In this document: positions 12,016 to 22,921 of the stretch, in pieces | Layout of the letters: every line of letters starts with the position of its first letter | Position numbering within the stretch: the first letter of the stretch is position 1 | NCBI RefSeq assembly: GCF_000512585.2 | Contig: NC_089243.1 | Coordinates: 2,108,001-2,172,000 of the forward strand | Reading direction: 5' to 3' | DNA length: 64,000 nt | DNA from: Kwoniella bestiolae CBS 10118 | Taxonomy: Eukaryota; Basidiomycota; Tremellomycetes; Tremellales; Cryptococcaceae | Translations under genes and position numbers: made by a program | Notes under the pieces: model-generated | Databases searched by the model: none | Seen by the model: only the letters and a program-made list of their open reading frames with translations | Told to the model about the DNA's origin: nothing

Positions 12016-14654
12016 CTATACCGCGAGAGTGGTGTTAAGACCATCATTATTTAGCCATTCCATACCTAACAGGCTTAGCCAATCCGACCATGTCGTGTCG
12101 TCCTGACTTGGGATAGGATAGCGACCAAGACCCACTTTGACTTTCAGCTCTGATAATCCGTTCAAATCAGGCATAGAAGCCATCAGTATCCTGACTTTAC
12201 CCAGAGCGTCACTCGCGACTTCCCACGTGGGCTCGGTAGTGACCAGCACAGTAAGGAAACGGTCAATCAGATTATACAATTCCGAACATGCAGGGAATCG
12301 GGGTGTATCTGGCTCAAGCGATGAGAGACGAACAAAGAGACGCAAGGCGAGTGACATGGCATGGGTGAGCTGGGAAGATGACCCTGCGATCCGTCGTTCT
12401 CATTCCGTCAGTAAAGAAAAGCACAAAGAGGGAAGAGGATAGGGAGGTACGTAACATACAAGGTGTCCAAACCCCTTGACATTCCTTTTCATCTAAACTT
12501 TCCAGGAAGAGTACAACTTTCGTTATGACCGCGACGGCATGGCGTGATACCGGACTAGCGCGAGGGTGCGAGTTGAATGGCATTGTGAATATTAAACCCG
12601 ATAGGACTTCATCCAGAGACAAACTGGCCAGTCGGACGGAAAGGCAAAGATGACATAATCGGTATGATGCTGTTAAGGGATCTTCGTCGGCTATCCCTCT
12701 GAATCTGGATCGTGAGATGCACCAAGACTTACCCATTCCAGGATATCCCAGATCTCCCTCCGCCAGATGCGCCCGTTCAAGCTCGTCCAGCTCTACCGCA
12801 GCACTCATGATTGCTTGTCGATGAGTGATAAACTTGTCGCTCTCTCCGCTTGTGTCGCTTAAAATGGGCAACAAGCTATTCAAGATCACGGTCAATCGAC
12901 ACATCAGGATAAAACTGATGATGGAGCTTGAAGAGGAAGTAGACGATTGCCCTCCAACATCATTATCCAATGCGGAGGGAAGTGGGACGGTAGTTTCGGT
13001 GGGTATGTTTGACGGGCGACCATAGGTCAGCGAGTTCCTAGATTGAGCCTGTCAGACCATGCCGCACATTGATTTCTAGACCGAGATCATCCATCTCACC
13101 ATTTATCAGCGACATATATTAACCACCATATCCTCTTTCGAGTTGATCTCTCCCATCTTGGTAATCGCCATTGAGAACTATCTTTATGAAGGCCTAGCAC
13201 CTGGGCTGCTCCGATCGCCTGCAAGATTATCAAGTCAAAGCCTCAGTGTGATTCCAAGAGGATTTTACCATATCTCGGAATTAGTTCACTCACTCGACAT
13301 ATCGCTGTATGATTACCACCGGGATTCTGGTTAGGCCTGCCCCAAATATCCATAATAGCCAGCTGGAGGGTCTGTAATCTCGGTTGACGGTATTCATTAT
13401 CCAATAGATTGAGCACAATCGCCCAGAGGTCTTTCCAAATATTACGAAGAGCAGGGATCGATACTGCCGAATGAGCCAGTATTCCCACTAATAGTGCATG
13501 GGGAAAAGGATGAGCGCCATGCCATTTGTACATGGAAGCTTGAAGGCGGATCTTATTGATCAATGGTAGAGCCGATAATGTTGAATCCAGGAAACTACCT
13601 CCCATGTCTGAGATCAGTCACCGACGTATGGTTCATACATCACGCCACCCACATGTGTATAAGCTGGTGACTTGTAAGCTGGGCTTGCCCATCTTGATTA
13701 TGCATCAATACCTCACAAGCGGTTTTCCACGCTCTCTCGGCTTCGTATGAGGCGTTCGAAAGACCGTACACCCTCGACGGTTCACGTAGGAAGAAGACAG
13801 GCTTCTTAGGATCGGCGACCTGCCGGTAGGATAGCTTGTTGAGATCGTGCGGGGTCGTGCTGGTTGTAGCTGCATTTTGAGGTTGAGGATTGAGGAGATT
13901 GGACCAAGTCGTGTTTGTTAGCTCGTCCTGGTCGGTGTTCAGCGTAAGATGCATCAGAGCCCCAGGTCCGAGGTAATGGTGTTCTTCGCTGCCGTTGTTT
14001 TCCAGATCGAGCGAAGTATAGTATGAGTTATCGTCCTTTGGCTACGTCAGCGCATGATCAAGCGAATTGTAGGTCAAGATCGTACTCACCGAGGTGATCT
14101 CTTCTACATCGAATATAGCAGCCAGAGAGGAGTGCAAGGGCTGTTGAGATGACTCTGACTCGAAGTCAGCGTACACAGCTGCCGATGTCTGCTGCTCGAG
14201 CGCTGCCTGCGAGAAAATCGGTATGAACGCATCATCACCAGGGGATTCCATTGGCATCGCCGCATCCGCGATGGTAGTGCTAACATCATGACTTGAGATG
14301 CATCATTACTTTTATCCTGATTCCGCAGGTAAAGCGGACTACTCACCCGTAATGGACATCAGGTAATTCGGATTGCACCACTTCCAGTCGTCGAGCTTTA
14401 CTCGCCTTCGAATCATGACGATTTCTAGGAGGCTCGTCGAACGTACATGCTCTTTTGGTCCTCGCGCAATTCGTGCATGCTTGACCTCTGACCAATATCC
14501 GACAAGTATGCTTGAGCCGCCGACAATAATCGCATGGCCGATCCTTGCGCGATCTGACGGGACGAAGATTGTTTATGTTGTCTCTTGCTTTATCTTTTCT
14601 ACCGGAAGAAGTCGCTGAATTTGGTGAAAAATTGCTGGCCGATTGTGGAGGCAT
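12016..14654 (-). CDS. Zn(II)2Cys6 transcription factor
   Basis: Modelled leftward as 14654-14347, 14279-14090, 14041-13717, 13607-13294, 13218-13100, 13037-12460 and 12383-12016; 733 residues. The DNA-binding cluster near residue 45 has C-x2-C-x6-C-x8-C-x2-C-x6-C spacing (CDYCRRLKHTC, then CTNCARTKRAC). The middle region is the fungal-specific regulator domain, with AAQVLGLHKDSSQWRLPRWE, KRIWWLIYVADKW and SLTYGRPSN. It should bind CGG-type sites in the nucleus. Two points are soft. The donor at 13716 was chosen because it alone restores frame. A 36-base stretch (12732-12697) inside exon 6 has splice-like ends but keeps frame either way. An alternative ATG lies 12 codons upstream. It is divergent from the transporter gene. 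Confidence 0.85.
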
Positions 14655-15213
14655 GATGGTAATGCTTGGGACGCGCAGGGATAAGCACATGCTAGTTGAT
14701 TTGTGTCGATATTGGTATAAGATTGAGAGAGGATGAAGAAGGAGAAGCGCAGGGAAAGGGAACTTGCCCGACGTAGCGCTTGGGGTTTGGTTCAGGCACA
14801 GGAGACTGCAAACCCGATACCGAGTCTTTCTCTCATTGGACTAAAAGACGTTCTCTTATCTGCTAATGTCTGTACTGACAGAGTCGCACGTGGAGCACTC
14901 GATCTAGGAAGTTCACGTAAAAACGCAGAGGTGATTGCTTATCTTTTCCCCTTCGGGAGATTCCAAGCTAGGAGAAGAAGCCATGATTGTCGTCGGGCAA
15001 GGTTTTTCTTGACTCGCCTAACATCTGCAGCTCGGCAGATAACTGGCTGGAGGAAGATTTCGAGCCTCGCAGATTGCATAAGATCAACCTTATATACGCA
15101 CAAGATCCCCGAATGAGATTGACCCACAGCTCAAATTCTGAACGTCAACCGGTTTACTGACTGCTTAGCAAGCTCACCTGAATCGAAAACACAAGAAGTT
15201 CGAGGCTCTCACT
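14655..15213. promoter_or_regulatory. Divergent promoter, Zn2Cys6 factor / Dal5-type transporter
   Basis: This 559-base spacer serves both start codons. It contains several GATA-type motifs: CTTATCT near 14850 and near 14938, and AGATAA near 15037. Such sites are bound by nitrogen-regulatory GATA factors in fungi. Use of these copies here is inference. Confidence 0.45.
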
Positions 15214-17497
15214 ATGAGTCAACCGATATCAGAAGGTATCAAACCTTCCCACATGGATAGCAAGGAGAAGAACCTTGCTCCTCACGAAGTGGCGGTGTTC
15301 GATGCTGATAACGAGAAGAACGTCCATGCTGGTGGAAGTGGATCAAACGGATCCCCAATGGACAAAGATCTTGATCTACTCGAACATTCCGAGAAGATCG
15401 ATCTTAGTCAAGTGGACCCGGCTGTGTTGAAGAGGGTACTACGGAAGATCGACCTCGTGCTGTAAGTAGCATGTAGTAACCAGCCGATTGGAATTGTAGG
15501 CTGATTGACCTTCTCTTTCACTAAAGTATGCCCGTGATGATGCTTTGTGAATTCTTCCAATTCCTCGATAAATCCAGTATTTCTTATGCAAAGCTTGTAG
15601 GTCGATCATACAGCACAAAGCTTTGTGACCCAGTTTCAAAGACAGTGCTGATTTCGAACGCAACGGTCAGTTCGATATCGAGAAAGCGACAGGTATGCAC
15701 GGGCAACAATTCGCCTGGTTGGGTTCAATCTTCTAGTGAGTGCTCTGGATCCTCTAGGACGAATGGTTCAATGTTCTGAAAGTTGAAAGATCATTGCGTC
15801 AAATAGCATCGGGTATCTTTTTTGGCAACCTTTCGCCGCGTTTCTGTTGGTCAGAATCCCCGTGAGAATGCATCTTACCATTATAGTCTGTCTTTGGGGG
15901 GTGAGTTGAAAGCCAAAAATGGCATGCATCAAGAGCCGCCTGGTATTGATATACTGTACATCTGCCAACCATAGGTCATCCTTGGATGTATGGCCGCAAG
16001 TAAGAATTTTGCCTCTTTGGCTGCTCTTCGATTCCTCCTTGGTATGGCCGAATCAGCTATGAGTAAGTGTCATGTCATACATTCTCAGTCGAGTAATTTG
16101 TGACGAGACTAATTCAATGATGATCTTGTAGTCCCAATTCTGGGTACGATCACCGGTATGTTCTACACAAGAGAAGAACAAGCTACAAGAGTGGGGATAT
16201 GGTTCGGTTCCGTCGGCCCCTCCCAGATCTTTGGTGGACTGATAGCGTACGGGATGTACTCCCTAAAATCAAGCGTCATCCAACAATGGCAATTCATCTT
16301 CGTCCTCCTAGGTCCAGTAACATTCGCCTTCGGTGTGTACATCGCCATAGTTATTCCCACATCACCCGCTACAGCATGGTTCCTATCCCCCCAAGAACGG
16401 TTGATAGCACTGGAGAGAATCAGAAGTAACAAGACTGGTACCGCCACGACCCATTTCAAGAAGGGTCAGGTGATCCAAGCGTTCAGGGACCCGAGGATAT
16501 ACCTTGCCGCTTTGTCTGTGCTGTGCGCCAGTATACCCAATGGAGGGATCTCAAGTTTTGGAGCGACGATCATTGCTGGGTTCGGGTTCGATACCAAGGA
16601 GACTACCCTTGTGGGCATGTCGACGGGGGCTAGTGAGACTGTCGCGATGGCTGTGGCTGTCATCCTCTCGAGAAAGATGAAGATGAGAGGTAGGTCCATG
16701 AAAACCCAATCAAACCGGCAGAGATGCTGCTGATCCTATTCGTCGCTGGCGTGGGGTCATAGTCCTACCCGCCATAATCTGTATCGGCGTTGCCATCGTG
16801 GGAGCAGCTATGATGGTAGGAAGTCACAACAGGAATGCTCAGCTCGGAGGTGAGTTTGAATGAGTCAATCACGCGTGATGTGTAGAGTTCTAGTGCTGAT
16901 CCAAACACTTGATATAGGCTACTGCTTGGTGTTCTGGTGGGCAACAGGTCAGATGCTGTTCATCCCTCTAATGCAAAGTATGGTCGCTGGACACACCAAG
17001 CGATCGATGTTCTATGCATTGTATCAGATCGGTTATTCCGCTGGGAATGTTGTTGGTGCTCAAGTAAGTTGCGAAACCGATGACCTGGGATAGAGAATGG
17101 CGGTTAATTTCAGACTACCATTACAGATATACAGGGCGAAAGATGCACCAGGATACATCCCCGCTAAAATTACGATATTGGTCACTATCGCCTTACACGC
17201 CGGTGAGTTGGTTCGGATGCGCCATACGTACACAACTGACAATCTGCCATTCACACTTCCACAGCTACGTTGGGTGCTATCGCTCTCCTTCACAGGTATT
17301 GGAATGCCCAGAATGCCAAGAGGGTCGAACACGTCATCGAAGAGGAGAATATCGAATTCAAAGAGTGAGTCGCACCATCCTCCTTTCCCTTTAATGTGCT
17401 TGCTCGAAGTGAGAAGAAAGTATTGAGCAAGGGCTGATGGGTTGAGATGACCAGTCGAACCGATAAGGAGATTCCGTCTTTCGTTTACCCATATTAG
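15214..17497 (+). CDS. Dal5-type MFS permease
   Basis: Eleven exons: 15214-15461, 15527-15596, 15671-15735, 15807-15900, 15975-16062, 16132-16689, 16724-16849, 16918-17063, 17127-17202, 17265-17364 and 17455-17497; 537 residues. After an acidic N-tail of about 80 residues comes MMLCEFFQFLDKSSISYAKL, then MHGQQFAWLGSIFY and LGMAESAMIPILGTITGMFY, the anion:cation symporter pattern of allantoate/ureidosuccinate permeases. The C-terminus DRTDKEIPSFVYPY matches the conserved Dal5 tail. Twelve membrane segments are expected at the plasma membrane. Yeast Dal5 also carries dipeptides, which is relevant given the secreted dipeptidase nearby. Substrate here is unknown. Confidence 0.88.
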
Positions 17498-17933
17498 GCC
17501 ATGGCCATGGGCGGGCGATCTGGATCCAGAAGTGTGCTTTTGTTTTTGACAGTGTCAATTTGGTGCTGTACGATCCTTGAAGCGAAGAACTGTACAGTAT
17601 ATTAGAAATGAGATGCACAGTATTGCTTTTGTCGGAGCAATTTCCTTGCATTGCTCAATCCGTAAGCCGAGCCTCCCCTCGCAGTACAGGGTACAAATGC
17701 CATGACGATCCCGCTCGTGTTCATACTGCAAAAGAGCAGGGAACAAGCCCGTAAGTCACAATCACAAGGGGTGTCAAGGCAGAATTAGAATTATGTTTTC
17801 AGGGGGACGATGCACATTTGTCTCGTAAGTGATAACGTCAGGAACAGGCCCTCGATTGGACAGAGAGGAGAAGACCGGACATTCATAGTGAGCATGAGTC
17901 GGTACCATACAATCTTCACAATTTGGCCTTTCG
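17498..17933. other. Convergent 3' spacer
   Basis: Lies between two convergent genes and holds their 3' untranslated regions. No additional gene is supported. Confidence 0.45.
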
Positions 17934-19846
17934 TCATACCCATCTTATCACCCCCCTCCTCTTCCCCTCCCCAAACTCATTCCCACCCACCCAAAATCTC
18001 TCCAGGACTTTTGGCAAATCTACTCCCTCATACTCCTCACTACCCTCCCTGAACCTTATTCCATTCTCTATAAGGGCCACTATCAATCGCGGTATAGCCG
18101 CTGCTGTTCCATTGAGCGTATGAGCGAACGGTAATGGTCCGGTATGATGTGATTCCGATGGTGGGGTTGGCAGATCCCCTTCGTTCGAGGCAGAGGAGGA
18201 AGAGGAAGAGGGGGATGGTCGGTAGGTTATGGATAGACGACGTGATTGATAGGATGTGCAATTTGATGTTGATGTGATCTATCGAAAGTAGATATCAGCT
18301 TTGATCAGTTCGCAGACTGGCGAATGTTCAATATAGCGGGTTACCGGGAGTATCTCGATGAGAGAGGATGTAGAAGTATTCAGACTATTACATGGGGACG
18401 TTTTCTTGAAATGTAAGTTGGAATACTGAAACAACTCACCTCTCCCCATTTGCCTCGTCCGGGCATCCAAGCTTCCATATCGTATTTCCTATGTGCGGAG
18501 GCACCAAGCTCCTCGGTAGGCATATCCAGGACTCTGCAAAGTAAACGAGTAAACGAGATGAATCAATGTCCCCAGTTTCACTCTGAAGATACATAGTCAT
18601 ACATGCATCCGGAAAATACACTCACCTGACACTCAGCCCCAGACCCTGGGCAATCTCCCTCTGCACCCCCCTAATACTCTCCATCATCCCCTCGCTCTGC
18701 CCTTCACTAGTGACAGCGAACAGTTCGACCTTAGTAAACTGATGCACCCTATACAATCCCCTCGTATCTGCTCCTCGTGCTCCAGCCTCAGCTCTAAACG
18801 CTTTCCCAACACCTACGACCCTCTTCGGCAGGTCCTCCTCATTGCACAGCCTATTAGCGAACAGCCCCGCCAAGGGAATTTCACTCGTCCCGGCGAGACA
18901 TAGTCTCTGTCCGTTGTCGGGTTGAGCGAGATGATATGTCTGAGTGGAGGGGTTGGAGAGGGAATCACGAGGTTGAAAACCGCATCTCCACGCTAGGTCC
19001 TCTTTTATCACGTCTGGGGGTATTACGGGGGTGAAACCATGTTTGATCGCTACACTCAACGAATACTGTATGAGGGATTGTTCGAGTAGTGCGAGGATTC
19101 CTTTGAGGTATGGCCAGGAAGATCCAGTAGAGTTGGAAGAAGCTTCGGTATCTAGTAGGCTGAAGTGATGGCAGAAATCTACATGATCTCTTCTAGGGTC
19201 TACTTTCTCTAATAATGCGGTAGGACCAAAGGTTTCTAGTATCTTTGCATTCTCCTCAGAACCGATAGGAGAATCGGGATGAGAGAAGTTGGGTAATACT
19301 AGTGATAGATCTAATAACTCGTTCTCTGTTTCCTGGAGATTGGTTTCGTACTGCTTGATCTTACTTTTGATCTTCTTAGCTTGTTCCTTCAGTTCGGTGG
19401 TATCGCCCAGCCCGATTTTAATGAGACTACCTATCTCCTTCTGCTTCGATTTGATAGTTGATAGTTTCTGAAGTAGGAGTAGTTGGGTGGAACGTAGACG
19501 CTGTGAGTGAGCGAGATGATCAGGTTGGATAGGTGATTTACGGAGGAGGGCGTTGCGCGTGGTATGTTGTGGATCGGATAGGAGGGCATGATAGTCTATT
19601 CGAGGTTTTGGTAGGGACGATGTGTTCAGTGATGGAGAGGAAGGGGAGGAAGTAGGGGTGGGAGGTGCAGAAGGGGATGAGGGCTTGACTCCTATTAGAG
19701 GACCTTTAAGGGATGATTGGGTGGCATATCGTCGGACTGTCAGATCAGATCAGATGTATGGTCAATTTGAGCTCGGAGTTGCGAGACAAATATGAGGGAG
19801 CCTGAGCCTTACTGTTCAATATCCTGCGTACGCTGGGTGATCGCAT
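17934..19846 (-). CDS. Mitochondrial seryl-tRNA synthetase
   Basis: Four exons leftward, 19846-19813, 19736-18626, 18533-18440 and 18278-17934; 527 residues. The first 25 residues are Arg-rich without acidic residues (MRSPSVRRILNIRRYATQSS), a classic matrix-targeting presequence. A helical hairpin follows with KEQAKKIKSKIKQYETNLQE, the arm that holds tRNA-Ser. Class II motif 2 appears as VGKAFRAEAGARGADTRGLY and motif 3 as PFAHTLNGTAAAIPRLIVAL. CLAGTSEIPL is the serine-binding TXE loop. It charges mitochondrial tRNA-Ser. It is longer than bacterial SerRS mainly through an insert of Ser/Pro-rich sequence before motif 3. The intron 18439-18279 is long, but the join is clean. Confidence 0.93.
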
Positions 19847-20154
19847 CGTGATTGTGCTTTTCTGATTGATTCCTATGTCGGCCTCTCACGGATGTGTTTG
19901 CTCTTCATCACAGATACTCTGACACTGAGGGATATTATCAAATGCATGTCTGTCAAGATGACCATTGACTTTCTCGAAGCAGGTGAGGTATGATTTCGGA
20001 CATTCCCGACTATCTCCGTGATCGATCCGACAATAGGTGCTATTGCGGTAATCCCATCTTACTAAACGACGTATTTTCATCTTGTGAATCTCACTCATAA
20101 TCATCGTATAATACCTATACTCAGCTGCAGACGACAGAAAGAGACTCTAGCAAG
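19847..20154. promoter_or_regulatory. Divergent promoter of two mitochondrial-protein genes
   Basis: 308 bases lie between the start codons of mitochondrial seryl-tRNA synthetase and the Kgd4-like gene. No coding content is seen. Shared control is plausible from position only. Confidence 0.4.
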
Positions 20155-20890
20155 ATGAGACCCACCCAGCTACTCAGAGCAACCCACTACAAACCAATGA
20201 TCCATTTTGTAGGTTCCCGGAAAAACATCAAGCATGGTGAGTGAGAAGTATCCCCTGTACTCCTTCCTCTCTCCACCTCTTCTCACCTCACCCTCTTCCA
20301 AGTGTACACGCACCTTACACCTGCATATCAGACCTTTGCTAATACTCTCACCTCAACCAGCCCCGCACGCTCCCGCAGCCCACCCAATGGCCCCCAAAGA
20401 AATAGTCGACTCCTTCCAATCATTCCTCGCCAAACTCCAATCATCCTCCGACGGCCCCGAAAACCCCTCGTCGAATCCCAAGGCCCAGAGTCCATCGGAC
20501 TCTTCAAAGGGTATAGTAAAAGGTGAAGAATCCAAGAACACCCAGACTCAAGCGCAGGGGGGGAAGTCGAGCAAGCCCGTGGATTTCGAGAATTTCTGGG
20601 AGGCACCTAGTTATCTCTGGACGCCTAGGGAGGTTAGCGAGGCGGAGATGGAGTCTGTTATGGTGAGTTGTGCGATTTATCCACTGTAGAAAACCGCGAT
20701 GCGATCGAGAGAAGATCTGATCTGTCGGAGCCTCTCACATGATGGCCGCGTGTTGCGTCCTTGGATTTTACTTGGAGTACTTTGTGAGATGGGAGAGCGA
20801 TATCGGAACTGAATGTCACATATGAGCTGACCAAACGATCATATCAAACAACAGAGCGGTGGTGCGACAGATATCAGGAGTGGTCCATAG
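20155..20890 (+). CDS. KGD4: Kgd4/MRPS36-like 2-oxoglutarate dehydrogenase subunit
   Basis: Three exons, 20155-20236, 20361-20662 and 20855-20890, encode 139 residues. The N-terminus has YKPMIHFVGSRKNIKHAPHA followed by PAAHPMAP, resembling the conserved Kgd4 start (K-P-x-I-x-F-x-G-x-R). The C-terminus FENFWEAPSYLWTPREVSEA then ESVMSGGATD matches the conserved end that binds the E1/E2 core. Between them lies a Ser/Gln-rich linker. Kgd4 (yeast Ymr31) recruits the E3 dehydrogenase to the 2-oxoglutarate dehydrogenase complex in the mitochondrial matrix. The short final exon supplies the last 11 codons. Family call is from remembered motifs; the splice joins support it well. Confidence 0.8.
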
Positions 20891-21147
20891 ATCAAAACTC
20901 ATATCGAGATCATCGTTTTTGCCTTTAATCCATATCTACCTGATCGATATCTTTATCAACGAGTCATGTTCGACCGTTTACACACATGCATAATGCGGTA
21001 TTTTGTATTTATGCTGGTTTGTTCTGCTGTGCTCATGAGAAGTGCAAACACGCATCTACCAATGCTATACTATTCTACCATATCTAAATCCCCAATCTAC
21101 TTCTCATTTCATCGGCAAGTGGACGAGAGCAGCCCGAAGCAACCGCC

Positions 21148-22533
21148 CTAATCCCTCTTGGAATACTTATGCACGCACTCCAAGAACCACCCCATATCCT
21201 CAGGCTTGACATTCGGTGTAATCCCATGCCCCAAATTAGCGATCCACCCTCCACCAGCCTTCTTCCACCTCTCACTCAACCTCTCCACCTCCCTCTCTAT
21301 CCCCTCTTTCCCACCATACAGGACCGTCGGATCAAAATTCCCTTGCAAGTTCACCTTGGGTCCGACCCACTCCCTCACCTCGAGGGGGTCGACAGTCCAG
21401 TCCAATCCGAGGGTATCGTACCCCGTCGTCTCGGGGTTGGAGAGAAGTCTAAATGTCGAGGGGGCGTTGGCACCTTTTGCGAAGAGGGTTATGGCTACTC
21501 CCGGGTGACCTAGTTGTTTGAGAATGGATTTGACCTTGTGGGAGATGTATATGCAGGGAGGGAGGGCGAATTCGGCGTATTGGTGGGGTGTTAGTTCGCC
21601 TGCCCAGGAATCGAATACTTGGAGCATCTGCGTGGTACGAAAGGAGAATTAGCGATGTCCCATCGTAAATCCACGAGATTAAAATGATAATCAAAGAGAA
21701 GTGACGGTGCACTTGTCATCGGATGAAAGTACTACATTGTTGAACTCGAAGCTGAGACTAAACCCACCTGCGCTCCAGCCAGTACCTGCCCAACTAACAA
21801 ATCCGCACAAACGTCCGCTACCTTCCTTAGAAGCTCCTTCGACTCTTTAGGATACTTGTACAACCACGACTTGGAATTCTCAAAAGTCTTTGACCCCCCA
21901 CCCTCACACATATACGCCATCAAAGTCCACGGAGCACCACAAAACCCTATCAGCGGTACTCTCCCTGCCAATCCCTTCCTAGTAAGTGTGATAGCTTCGA
22001 ACAGGTACCCCAACTCTTTCTCCACATCTACATCCTTGTTTAATCGCTCGAGGTCCGAGGGAGAACGTAATGGGGCAGGAAGGACGGGACCTTTGGAAGG
22101 TTCCATTAGGACTTCCATGCCTAGTGCTTGGGGGACGACGAGGATATCGCAGAATATGATGGATGCGTCTAGGCGGGGGTATCGGTCGATAGGTTGGAGG
22201 GTGAGTTTGGAGGCGAGTGAGGGGGTTTGGCAGCATTCGAAGAATGAGTGGGATTTGCGTACTTCGAGGAATTCTAGGTTGGATACGAGTTAATATTAGC
22301 AAATGGTGAGATCAAGTACGTGACACGATCAAATGTATAAGAGAGAGTGACTCACCAGGCAAATACCTCCCAGCCTGCCTCATCACCCAAACAGGAGCCC
22401 TCTCAGTCTCCTCACCCCTGGCAGCACGAAGCAACAGATCGTTCTTCAATGGCGGGAAGGATTGCTCGATCTCCCTCCATTTGTCGATGTTTTTCAAGTT
22501 GGGTATGGCGTATTCTGAAGAGGATGACGACAT
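21148..22533 (-). CDS. HEM12: Uroporphyrinogen decarboxylase
   Basis: Three exons leftward, 22533-22356, 22273-21768 and 21627-21148, give 387 residues, close to the family norm of about 360. Diagnostic stretches include VWVMRQAGRYLPEF (the active-site Arg region), DASIIFCDILVVPQALGM (the catalytic Asp lies in this region), GFCGAPWTLMAYMCEGGGSK and LQVFDSWAGELTP, and near the end WIANLGHGITPNVKPEDM. The enzyme removes four carboxyl groups from uroporphyrinogen III in cytosolic heme synthesis. The start MSSSSSEYAIPNLKN was preferred to an ATG 23 codons upstream because the protein family begins near here. Confidence 0.97.
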
Positions 22534-22921
22534 GATGGTAGGTAAAATATCGTATGGTGGGATCAGTGGGAGTAGGTGGGTTGTTATGTATGATAATGAC
22601 ATACGATAGATGTGAGATGGAGAGAAGAGGTGGAGAGGTATGCATCCAACTTTTTTCGGAACAGTGCTTATATACGATCTTGATCTGCGAGTGATGGTCC
22701 GAGCTCATAAGGGACATGATTTGATCCCGTTCATCTATCATAGGTAACGGAGATCAAACTCGAGTCCGTGACCATATTTGAATTTCAACAGAGTGCTCGT
22801 TCAACTTTTTGTGACAGTCCATCAGGTTAGATATATCGACAACCATGACACTGTACGTCTATAAATACGTCTACATACCATAACTTACTCTTAACTACAT
22901 ATATCCCAACATACCCACACA
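22534..22921. promoter_or_regulatory. Divergent promoter HEM12 / UTP18
   Basis: 388 bases between two divergent start codons. A short run with TATAAATA occurs near 22859, about 60 bases before the UTP18 start, a plausible core element. No coding content is seen. Confidence 0.4.

Noticed and set aside
12697..12732. 36-base intron within the Zn2Cys6 factor
   Set aside because: The ends look splice-like, but it is shorter than any other intron in the window and the frame is open through it, so it was kept as exon with a note.
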